Shown here piece after piece: positions 1-5,236 of a DNA stretch of 7,567 bases (the first letter of the stretch is position 1; every line of letters starts with the position of its first letter). Both the position numbers and the translations under genes were made by a program. Under the pieces are notes generated by a model. That model did no database searches, was not told the origin of the DNA, and saw only the letters and a program-made list of their open reading frames with translations. Where the stretch lies: positions 3,137 through 10,703 of the forward strand of contig MGEP01000001.1 in assembly GCA_001791425.1 (NCBI GenBank). The letters are read 5' to 3'. The DNA is from Candidatus Uhrbacteria bacterium RIFCSPLOWO2_02_FULL_48_12. GTDB taxonomy: Bacteria > Patescibacteriota > Patescibacteriia > GWA2-46-9.

Positions 1-408
1 CTGAAAGCCAAGGCGATGGCCGATGACGAGCCTCACCAGAAAAAGATTTCGCAACTCGTCGAAGGCCTCTTCGCTTTCGCTGAAGCTCACCGTGATGAGC
101 TGACGGATGGTGGCAAGCGTAAGACAGTCGAAGTGCCAACGGGCACCTTCGGCTGGCGTATGACACCGCCGTCTGTGAAGCTTCGGGATATCGAATCAAT
201 TCTGGAAAGTCTGAGGGAGCTTAAGCTGAAGCGCTTCATCAGGACGAAGGAGGAAATAGATAAGGAAGCGATGCTGAAGGAGCCTGAGGTAGCCAAAACG
301 GTTAAGGGTGTATCCATTAGTCAACACGAGGAGTTCGTAGCAAAGCCGGCAGAGTTGGAAGTCGAGATAGCAACTCAGGTCGACAAGCTTAAGAAGGCTG
401 CTGCCTAA
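1..408 (+). CDS. gam: Mu Gam-like host-nuclease inhibitor (5'-partial)
   Basis: Gam of phage Mu binds the ends of linear double-stranded DNA as a Ku-like dimer and shields them from host exonucleases such as RecBCD. The visible part matches the C-terminal two thirds of that family as I remember it: a helix with EAHRDELTDGGK, then a strand region GTFGWRMTPPSV, a helix with LESLRELKLKRFIRTK, and the family hallmark RFIRTKEEIDKEA followed by EPEVAKTVKGVSI. The Mu protein is about 174 aa with a long N-terminal helix; only about 135 codons are visible. The frame stays open to base 1, before the ATG at 16, so I take the true start to lie left of the window and the ATG at 16 to be internal. The gene stops with TAA and is followed within 25 bp by a terminator. 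It probably belongs to a prophage, prophage remnant or other mobile segment. The family call is from memory, not from a search. Confidence 0.85.
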   Translation: MKAKAMADDEPHQKKISQLVEGLFAFAEAHRDELTDGGKRKTVEVPTGTFGWRMTPPSVKLRDIESILESLRELKLKRFIRTKEEIDKEAMLKEPEVAKTVKGVSISQHEEFVAKPAELEVEIATQVDKLKKAAA

Positions 409-431
409 AAACTGCCTATCCACTAGCTCAC

Positions 432-473
432 GACCCGCCTAGTAGCAAAAGCAAACAGCGGGTCTTCTTTTTT
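432..473 (+). terminator. Rho-independent terminator after gam
   Basis: A perfect 7-bp stem pairs GACCCGC (432-438) with GCGGGTC (458-464), followed directly by TTCTTTTTT (465-473). The 19-nt loop is longer than usual. It ends the Gam-like transcription unit and isolates the AbiE operon from it. The 5-mer ACTAG at 422-426 could pair with CTAGT at 439-443, partly inside the loop, but that does not disrupt the main stem. Confidence 0.85.
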
Positions 474-574
474 AATTTTCCAAAGAATTTTGCCGCCTCA
501 TGCCAAAGGCAGATCATCCTCTGGCTGAAAAGAAAAATTTGAAATTGTGTATAAATTTATTTTGCGAACTGAAA

Positions 575-593
575 GTTAGGTTAATCCTAACCT
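575..593. repeat. Interlocking inverted repeat upstream of abiEi promoter
   Basis: GTTAGG (575-580) and CCTAAC (586-591) form a perfect 6-bp inverted repeat around TTAAT. A second pairing in the same bases, AGGTTA (578-583) with TAACCT (588-593), is also perfect. A related half-site, CCTAATC, recurs at 630-636, close to the -35 box. AbiEi antitoxins are known to repress their own promoters by binding inverted repeats, so these are candidate upstream operator half-sites. That role is inferred, and the distance of about 50 bp to the -35 is larger than for a classic repressor site. Confidence 0.4.
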
Positions 594-642
594 CTGGTTC
601 AAATTTTAGCAAATGGGACCTACCCTAGGCCTAATCTCATAA

Positions 643-671
643 TTGACACTCCGTTTCACATATGATACACT
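643..671 (+). promoter_or_regulatory. Sigma-70-type promoter of the abiE operon
   Basis: A perfect -35 box TTGACA (643-648) is followed after exactly 17 bp by TACACT (666-671), a 4/6 match to TATAAT. TGA at 663-665 supplies an extended -10 (TGn). The predicted start of transcription is near 677-680, only 4-7 nt before the abiEi ATG at 684, so the mRNA would be leaderless or nearly so. No Shine-Dalgarno sequence precedes the ATG, which agrees with this. The overlapping hexamer TATGAT (661-666) has a spacing of only 12 bp and is less likely. Confidence 0.7.
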
Positions 672-680
672 ATTGTCATA
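661..680. promoter_or_regulatory. Candidate AbiEi operator over the -10 box
   Basis: TATGATA (661-667) and TGTCATA (674-680) are inverted copies with one mismatch, and TATGA/TCATA are perfect over 5 bp. The palindrome covers the -10 box and the predicted transcription start, so a dimer or a pair of winged-helix proteins bound here would block RNA polymerase. AbiEi is the obvious candidate because this family represses its own operon. The inner bases do not match, so this is a plausible site only. Confidence 0.4.
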
Positions 681-683
681 GTT

Positions 684-1301
684 ATGAAAAGCAAGAAAAA
701 CCTATTAGAACAGCTAAAATCACTGCCCTATTTCAGCAAGAATACTGTTTATCAGCTCGGCAAGCAGTTGGGGCTTAAAGACTCTACGGTTGACACCTAC
801 ATCAGCCGCTTTTTGAAGTACAAAGAAATTTTTCAGCTCAAAAATGGATTATACGTTTCTGCAGATTTTTTCGACAAAAATAGAAACGATATTTCTTATT
901 CGTTCTATCTCGCCAACATCATTCGTACGCCGTCGTATGTAAGCTCGTGGGCGGCCCTCCAGTACTATAATCTCACCACCGAGGCAATACATTCTATAAC
1001 TTCAGTCACACCTAAAGTTACGAGAGACTACCAGACAAAAGCAGGCAACTTTGCATATCAGTCAATCAAAAAAGAACTTTTTTCGGATTTCTCTCTGGTA
1101 AAAGGAAAGTTTGATTTTTTCATAGCTTCTCCCCCAAAGGCACTGTTTGATTTGCTGTATTTCAGATCCAACCAGTTTCGCGGCGTTCCATTCGAAAAGA
1201 TTAAAGCATCGGTTGAAGAATCGCGGATAGATATTGACGAAATGGACAAAAAAGAACAGGCAAAATTTTATGCAATGATTAAAAATATCTCCCATGAGTG
1301 A
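684..1301 (+). CDS. abiEi: AbiEi-family antitoxin / autorepressor
   Basis: This is the antitoxin of an AbiE (type IV) toxin-antitoxin pair. It neutralises the effects of the AbiEii nucleotidyltransferase without stably binding it and normally represses the shared promoter. Residues about 5-57 read as a winged helix-turn-helix (LLEQLKSLPYFSKNTVYQL, then STVDTYISRFLKYKEIFQLKNGLYV with the wing at the end). Residues about 72-175 match the family's core domain: SYSFYLANIIRTPSYVSSWAA followed by ITSVTPKVTRDY, then a segment FDFFIASPPKALFDLLYF. At 205 aa it has the size of a complete antitoxin. The ATG start sits 4-7 nt after the predicted transcription start and lacks a ribosome-binding site, pointing to leaderless translation. 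Its end overlaps the toxin gene by 8 bp (ATGAGTGA), so translation of the two is probably coupled. The gene is AT-rich compared with recG and radA. Family assignment is strengthened by the partner gene. Confidence 0.88.
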   Translation: MKSKKNLLEQLKSLPYFSKNTVYQLGKQLGLKDSTVDTYISRFLKYKEIFQLKNGLYVSADFFDKNRNDISYSFYLANIIRTPSYVSSWAALQYYNLTTEAIHSITSVTPKVTRDYQTKAGNFAYQSIKKELFSDFSLVKGKFDFFIASPPKALFDLLYFRSNQFRGVPFEKIKASVEESRIDIDEMDKKEQAKFYAMIKNISHE

Positions 1302-2562
1302 ACAGATTTCAGCGATATTAAAAAGAAAGCTAGATGATCTCGCCGCTTATGGCGGGATTGACGCGGAAACGCGCCGCAACGCCCTCAAAGAAGAGCTGCA
1401 GTTTCATATTCTCAATTTCATTTATCATCACCAGGAATACAACAAATGGATCATATACGGCGGCTCCGCGCTTCGTATCATTCATGGACTCGATCGCATG
1501 TCGGTTGATCTTGATTTTGAAATTTCTCACGCAATAACGGAGAAATTTTTGGAGGAGTTAAAGAAAGAAACCAAAGATTACTTCACAAATACATACGGTG
1601 CTGGAGCTGATTTTCTCACAGTGAAAGTAACAACTGGCAGGGGGTTACTTTTGAAATTCCATGTGGGTGATGAACTAAGCTTTGGGCATCCATCAAAACA
1701 GGTTCATGTAAAAATCGATCTCAACCACTTCGTTGCTCCAAAAACTGTGACTGAACGCAGGCCGATAAATCGCGACCAGCTTTCTTTTATAATTGTGACC
1801 TACAATATGGGCGCGCTTATGGCGAGCAAGCTTGCCGCCATTTTTTTACGCGGGACGCATGGCGTGGGAGAAGCTACTTATGAAGAAAAAGGGCGCGATA
1901 TTTATGACCTCCTTTGGTATATGAGCAAAAAGGTAGTGCCGGATTTTGATTACCTCACAGCCAAAGGTATTGATGCAAAAGATCCGCGTGTACTTTTTGA
2001 TAAGCTCACGCTTCAGATGAATAAAGTAAGTGATGAAAATCTCAAACAGGATCTTTTGCCCCTTTTTACAAATCGAACATATATTGACAACTGGCTTAAA
2101 AATTGGCGAGAGAGTTATTTTCGACTCCTTGACGATTACAAGATTCGCACGGTAAAAGAGCTTGAGAGCATTGGAGTACATCAGGATTTTCATTCAGATA
2201 ATTTTTCCTTTGTGTACTGGTACAAAACGGAAGACGCCAGTTCGGTCAGGATTGCCTACACTATAAGCGACTACTGGATTACGTTTGGAGACGGCAACCT
2301 GCCGACAAAAATCAATGATAAAGTAATTGATTTCGTTTCAGATGATATAAAAGTCCGACTAAATGATAAGCTTAAGCAGTATGTGACACTTTTTTATGAC
2401 AAGACCGAATCCTATTTTAAAAAGACTAACCGGATAATGCTCGGGGATGGCATTGTCACTAAAGTTATCCGGATGACGGCCGATAATTTGAACCAGAAAG
2501 AGCAAATCGTACTCAATAAGTCGGCCATGCTCTCTTGCGAACTTGACGATTTATTGAAATAA
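1294..2562 (+). CDS. abiEii: AbiEii-family nucleotidyltransferase toxin, long form
   Basis: This is the toxin of the AbiE pair, a DNA-polymerase-beta-fold nucleotidyltransferase. Relatives (AbiEii, the mycobacterial MenT enzymes) transfer nucleotides, in the MenT case to tRNA acceptor ends, and stop growth reversibly. All expected motifs are present: GGS (56-58) then D72-L-D74 (the GS-x-DxD metal site), VKIDLN with the third acidic residue D142, K179 and R186 in SKLAAIFLRG, and GRDIYDL at 200-206. The enzyme therefore looks intact. At 422 aa it is longer than the roughly 270-300 aa usual for the family; residues about 285-422 form an extension I cannot assign, containing YWYKTEDAS and SDYWITFGDG. 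The start is the ATG overlapping the antitoxin stop by 8 bp, with no Shine-Dalgarno motif, so it probably depends on coupled translation. Cellular target is unknown; tRNA is an inference from relatives. Confidence 0.9.
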   Translation: MSEQISAILKRKLDDLAAYGGIDAETRRNALKEELQFHILNFIYHHQEYNKWIIYGGSALRIIHGLDRMSVDLDFEISHAITEKFLEELKKETKDYFTNTYGAGADFLTVKVTTGRGLLLKFHVGDELSFGHPSKQVHVKIDLNHFVAPKTVTERRPINRDQLSFIIVTYNMGALMASKLAAIFLRGTHGVGEATYEEKGRDIYDLLWYMSKKVVPDFDYLTAKGIDAKDPRVLFDKLTLQMNKVSDENLKQDLLPLFTNRTYIDNWLKNWRESYFRLLDDYKIRTVKELESIGVHQDFHSDNFSFVYWYKTEDASSVRIAYTISDYWITFGDGNLPTKINDKVIDFVSDDIKVRLNDKLKQYVTLFYDKTESYFKKTNRIMLGDGIVTKVIRMTADNLNQKEQIVLNKSAMLSCELDDLLK

Positions 2563-2575
2563 AAAGCCCAAAAAT

Positions 2576-2698
2576 ATGAAAAAGGAAATCACCACCAAGA
2601 CCAAAAAAGAAATTTACCCACGCACCAGTCCCGCAGTGGCGGGACGGTGCGGGGTTCCGCTCCACGGAACCCCGTTCGGCAAAAAGCCGTGGCTGTAA
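2576..2698 (+). CDS. Doubtful 40-aa ORF after abiEii
   Basis: An ATG 13 nt after the toxin stop opens a 40-codon frame ending in TAA. The product begins MKKEITTKTKKEI, a lysine-rich and plausible small-protein N terminus. Its second half, from about residue 16, simply translates the GC-rich hairpin cluster (SPAVAGRCGVPLHGTPFGKK), so this may be a small third gene interrupted by a repeat or chance. No ribosome-binding site is visible. I do not recognise it. Confidence 0.2.
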   Translation: MKKEITTKTKKEIYPRTSPAVAGRCGVPLHGTPFGKKPWL

Positions 2699-2709
2699 AG
2701 CCGTGGAGC
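2622..2709. repeat. GC-rich nested-hairpin cluster (REP-like)
   Basis: Three hairpins follow one another. The first is GCACC-A-GTCCCGC (2622-2634) paired with GCGGGAC-GGTGC (2639-2650): 12 bp with one bulged A and an AGTG loop. The second is GGGGTTCCG (2651-2659) with CGGAACCCC (2665-2673): 9 perfect bp with a 5-nt loop. The third is CGGC (2677-2680) with GCCG (2686-2689) around AAAAA. AAAGCCGTGG is directly repeated at 2683-2692 and 2697-2706, and GCTCCACGG (2659-2667) can pair alternatively with CCGTGGAGC (2701-2709). None is followed by a T run, so it is not an ordinary terminator. It resembles intergenic palindromic repeats (REP/BIME type) or a structured RNA; which is not decidable here. 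Confidence 0.7.
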
Positions 2710-2766
2710 TTCACATCAACTAACTAGTGGGGAGTGCAGAGGCGATAATGGTAGTTTGACGATGAA

Positions 2767-2794
2767 TTGACTGATGGGACGACAAGAATAGAAA
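2767..2794 (+). promoter_or_regulatory. Possible recG promoter
   Basis: TTGACT (2767-2772, 5/6 to the -35 consensus) lies 16 bp before TAGAAA (2789-2794, 4/6 to the -10 consensus), with AT-rich sequence following. Transcription would begin near 2801, about 50 nt before the recG ATG. A second -35-like hexamer, TTGACG at 2756-2761, has no good partner. The call is weak. Confidence 0.3.
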
Positions 2795-2849
2795 TAATTA
2801 ATATTGGTGGTCACGAAAATTTTTGTATTTTCTAAAGTGTTCAATCTCA

Positions 2850-4913
2850 ATGTATAGCCGAGGGACTCCATTAAGCGACCTTAAGGGTATTGGCCGAGCA
2901 ACAGCCGCCGCATTTCGCCGTTTAGCGATTAGCACGGTTGGTGATTTAGTTTATCATTTACCCGCTGATTACGAAGATTTTAGACAGCAGTATAGCATAG
3001 CCGCGGCGCCGCTCGGCGCGCCGGCAACACTTAAGGGGTCGTTTATCAGTTTTGATAACCGGCCTAGTTGGCATAAGCGCCGCTTGGCCATCACTGAAGG
3101 GCTCTTGCAGGACGACACAGGCGCCATGAGAATTATTTGGTTTGGCCAGCCATATATCGCGCGCGCTGTTCCTTTGCACACGCCTTTGTATATTTCCGGC
3201 ACAATTGAACTCTATCAAGGTGCGCGCCAGATGACCAATCCTGTTTGGGAGCGCGTTAGCGACAGTCCGGTTCACACCTCTCGCCTGGTGCCATGGTATG
3301 GTTTAACAAGAGGATTGACGCAAAAGCAAATGCGCTTTTTTATAGAAACAGCGCTAAATGGACTCGCGGTGGAAGACTGGTTTCATGAAAAATTTAGGCA
3401 ACAGCATCGGCTGATGGCCATAGCCGCGGCTTTGAGAACAATTCATTTTCCGGACAATGAGGTTGCGGCCAATTTGGCGCGCCGTCGTTTGGCTTTTGAC
3501 GAGTTGTTTTTTTTGCAGATTTCTCGCCTTTTTTTGCGTGAGCGCCGGCAAACCTTAAGCGCGCCGCAAATATCAAAGATGATGACGCCCATGGCCATGA
3601 CTGCGCCTTTGGGAATTAAACTAACTTCAGATCAGGAGCGCGCCGTTGTTCAAATTTTTGAAGATTTAAAAAAGTCATATCCCATGCAGAGGTTACTGCA
3701 GGGCGAGGTGGGCAGCGGCAAAACGCTGGTGGCGGTCATGGCCGCGGCCGCCGCGGCGCTGAATGGATACCAAGTGCTTTATCTTGCGCCCACTGAAGTG
3801 CTGGCTCATCAGCAGTATGAGATTATGCGCCAGTGGCTGGCACCCTTCGGTGTTTCGGCAGTTCTGCTGACCCGTTCGCGTTTTGAGAGTTCTAATATGC
3901 CGGCGGCCGGCAGAAGCGCCGTGCTCAAGGCGTTGGCTGATGGCACGGCCAATGTGGCAGTGGGCACGCACGCTCTGCTTCAGAGGCAGGTGCGCTTCAA
4001 AAATATCGGTTTAGTGGTTGTGGATGAACAGCATCGTTTTGGCGTTAAGCAAAGAATGGCCGCTCAATACAAGACTGGCGGTCTCACGCCGCACCTTTTG
4101 TCTATGACCGCGACGCCAATTCCGCGGACACTGCAATTGGCATTTTTGGGGGACCTTGATATTTCTACTCTGCGCGCCATGCCGCATGGGCAGAGAATCA
4201 TCAAAACTTTTCTTTTTGGCCCCCCAGATCGCCGCCGCGTGGAAATAGGGATTCGCCGCCGTATTGATAGGGGCGAGCAAGTTTTTGTGGTGTGTCCTTT
4301 GATTGATCCATCAGATAAGCTTGGCGTGAAGTCAGTGACGGCTGAATACGAGCGTTTGCGCGAGGAAGCTTTTCCTCAAGCGAAGATTGGTTTATTGCAT
4401 GGTAAGCTTAAAAGCGGCGAGAAAGAAAACATCTTGCGGGCTTTTCGCGACGGGCGATTGCAGATGCTGGTTGCCACCACGGTCATTGAAGTTGGTTTAG
4501 ATATCGCGGGAGCTACTATTATTGTTATTGAAGACGCCGAGCGGTTTGGTTTAGCCGAGCTGCATCAATTGCGCGGCCGGGTTGGCCGCCGCGGCAAAGA
4601 GGGGATCTGCGCGCTTTTCACCTCGGCGGCGTCTTCGTTGGCTCGCCGCCGTCTGGAAGCATTCGCGCGCACCACTGACGCGTTTCAATTAGCCGAACAG
4701 GATCTAAAGCTCCGCGGGCCGGGCGAGTGGTTTGGCGCCGAACAATCGGGCTTTACCGAGTTTAAAGTTGCTGATTTAAACGATGCAGCGCTTTTGGCCG
4801 AAGCCAGATCAGCGGCCATGGAAATAATAAATAGCGACCCTAATCTTGCCTCTTACAATCTCATTCGCTTAAAAGTGGATGATCTTTTATCAAAAGAACA
4901 TCATTTGTCGTAG
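2850..4913 (+). CDS. recG: ATP-dependent DNA helicase RecG
   Basis: RecG remodels stalled forks, D-loops and Holliday junctions by ATP-driven branch migration in the cytoplasm. Numbered from the ATG at 2850 (687 aa, normal for the family): the N-terminal part has LSDLKGIG and YHLPADYEDF; an OB-fold wedge domain spans about 55-140; the helicase core carries Walker A GEVGSGKT (285-292), APTEVLAHQQY (313-323), DEQHRFGVKQR (392-402), SMTATPIPRTL (418-428), VIEVGLDI (545-552) and HQLRGRVGR (572-580); the RecG-specific LRGPGEWFGAEQSG follows at 621-634. All motifs look intact. The frame stays open to a TTG at 2823, which would add nine residues. I prefer the ATG because the family usually begins just before the L..L.GIG segment. 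Neither start has a clear Shine-Dalgarno sequence. The gene stands alone on its strand and converges on radA. Confidence 0.96.
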   Translation: MYSRGTPLSDLKGIGRATAAAFRRLAISTVGDLVYHLPADYEDFRQQYSIAAAPLGAPATLKGSFISFDNRPSWHKRRLAITEGLLQDDTGAMRIIWFGQPYIARAVPLHTPLYISGTIELYQGARQMTNPVWERVSDSPVHTSRLVPWYGLTRGLTQKQMRFFIETALNGLAVEDWFHEKFRQQHRLMAIAAALRTIHFPDNEVAANLARRRLAFDELFFLQISRLFLRERRQTLSAPQISKMMTPMAMTAPLGIKLTSDQERAVVQIFEDLKKSYPMQRLLQGEVGSGKTLVAVMAAAAAALNGYQVLYLAPTEVLAHQQYEIMRQWLAPFGVSAVLLTRSRFESSNMPAAGRSAVLKALADGTANVAVGTHALLQRQVRFKNIGLVVVDEQHRFGVKQRMAAQYKTGGLTPHLLSMTATPIPRTLQLAFLGDLDISTLRAMPHGQRIIKTFLFGPPDRRRVEIGIRRRIDRGEQVFVVCPLIDPSDKLGVKSVTAEYERLREEAFPQAKIGLLHGKLKSGEKENILRAFRDGRLQMLVATTVIEVGLDIAGATIIVIEDAERFGLAELHQLRGRVGRRGKEGICALFTSAASSLARRRLEAFARTTDAFQLAEQDLKLRGPGEWFGAEQSGFTEFKVADLNDAALLAEARSAAMEIINSDPNLASYNLIRLKVDDLLSKEHHLS

Positions 4914-4964
4914 CTAAGTCGTTACTGTTGCTGTGGTCTCTTGATATGGCCCCCCCTTTGGATT

Positions 4965-4996
4965 AAAAAAAGACATCAGCGCTTTGACGCTCTGAT
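4965..4996 (-). terminator. Minus-strand terminator of the radA transcript
   Basis: Read on the minus strand, ATCAGAGCG and CGCTGAT form a stem (AGCG/CGCT plus ATC/GAT with a 2-nt bulge, or ATCAG/CTGAT as an alternative) around TCAAAG, then GTC and a run of seven T. It lies about 240 nt after the radA stop. That is far for a terminator, but the intervening 149-bp element would explain the distance if it is a later insertion. Confidence 0.55.
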
Positions 4997-4998
4997 CT

Positions 4999-5147
4999 TC
5001 AGTCCAACAGTCCATCCCGTTAGAAATCCTGCTGTTGTCAGCGAATTTGCTTCGTTGGCAAATAGTTTGGTTGATTTAGTTCTATTATATAGTTCTTGTC
5101 AGGTTTAGTTCCAACCATTTCTAACGGGGTCCAGACTATTGGACTGA
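4999..5147. mobile_element. MITE-like element with long inverted ends
   Basis: The left end at 4998-5027 and the reverse complement of the right end at 5117-5148 agree in about 26 of 30 positions: TTCAGTCCAA, one mismatch, AGTC, a short unmatched stretch, then CCCGTTAGAAAT perfect over 12 bp. If the ends are TCAGTCCAA and TTGGACTGA (4999-5147), both flanks read ATCT (4995-4998 and 5148-5151), a possible 4-bp target duplication. The 89-bp interior is AT-rich, has no ORF, contains TAGTTC three times (5077, 5090, 5106) and a hairpin ATTTGC/GCAAAT (5045-5063). This is the layout of a non-autonomous element mobilised in trans. Alternatively it is a structured RNA in the radA 3' region. No transposase is present in the window. 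Confidence 0.6.
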
Positions 5148-5185
5148 ATCTTTAGATCGGCATTCTAGTATGCTGACACGTCGGA

Positions 5186-5220
5186 GATTTAAGGCGAAGA
5201 TTTTAGGTTTGGATTTAAGG
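5186..5220. repeat. Three 13-bp-spaced GATTTAAGG repeats
   Basis: GATTTAAGG (5186-5194), GATTTTAGG (5199-5207, one change) and GATTTAAGG (5212-5220) recur with an exact 13-bp period. They lie just after the radA stop. The spacing resembles protein-binding iterons, but only three short copies are present and no function can be assigned. Confidence 0.5.
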
Positions 5221-5236
5221 GAGTGAGCGCGGCAAG

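Larger units (their letters stand above)
4914..5236. other. Convergent intergenic gap without genes
   Basis: Between the ends of recG and radA no convincing reading frame is present. The gap holds, in order, a C7 tract at 4950-4956, a minus-strand terminator (4965-4996), a MITE-like inverted-repeat element (4999-5147), a near-palindrome GCATTCTAGTATGC (5160-5173, 12 of 14 symmetric positions) and three 13-bp-spaced repeats (5186-5220). I see no separate plus-strand terminator for recG. Confidence 0.7.

Noticed and set aside
16..18. ATG at 16 as the real start of the Gam-like gene
   Set aside because: The frame is open to base 1, and the visible protein begins in the middle of the family's N-terminal helix, so the start should be further upstream.
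661..666. TATGAT as the -10 box of the abiE promoter
   Set aside because: Spacing to TTGACA is only 12 bp. TACACT at 17 bp with an extended TGn fits better.
1846..2193. 115-codon minus-strand frame inside abiEii
   Set aside because: It lies wholly within a strongly supported gene whose catalytic motifs fall in the plus frame, and its translation resembles no family I know.
420..2730. CCACTAG (420-426) and CTAGTGG (2724-2730) as inverted ends flanking the AbiE region
   Set aside because: Only 7 bp match with no extension. In two gaps of about 270 bp several such matches are expected by chance.
3693..4280. Minus-strand frames of about 90 codons inside recG
   Set aside because: They overlap the conserved helicase motifs, have low-complexity His/Arg-rich translations and are shadows of the coding strand.
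4999..5147. CRISPR repeat-spacer unit
   Set aside because: The two repeats are inverted, not direct, there are only two copies and no cas gene is near.
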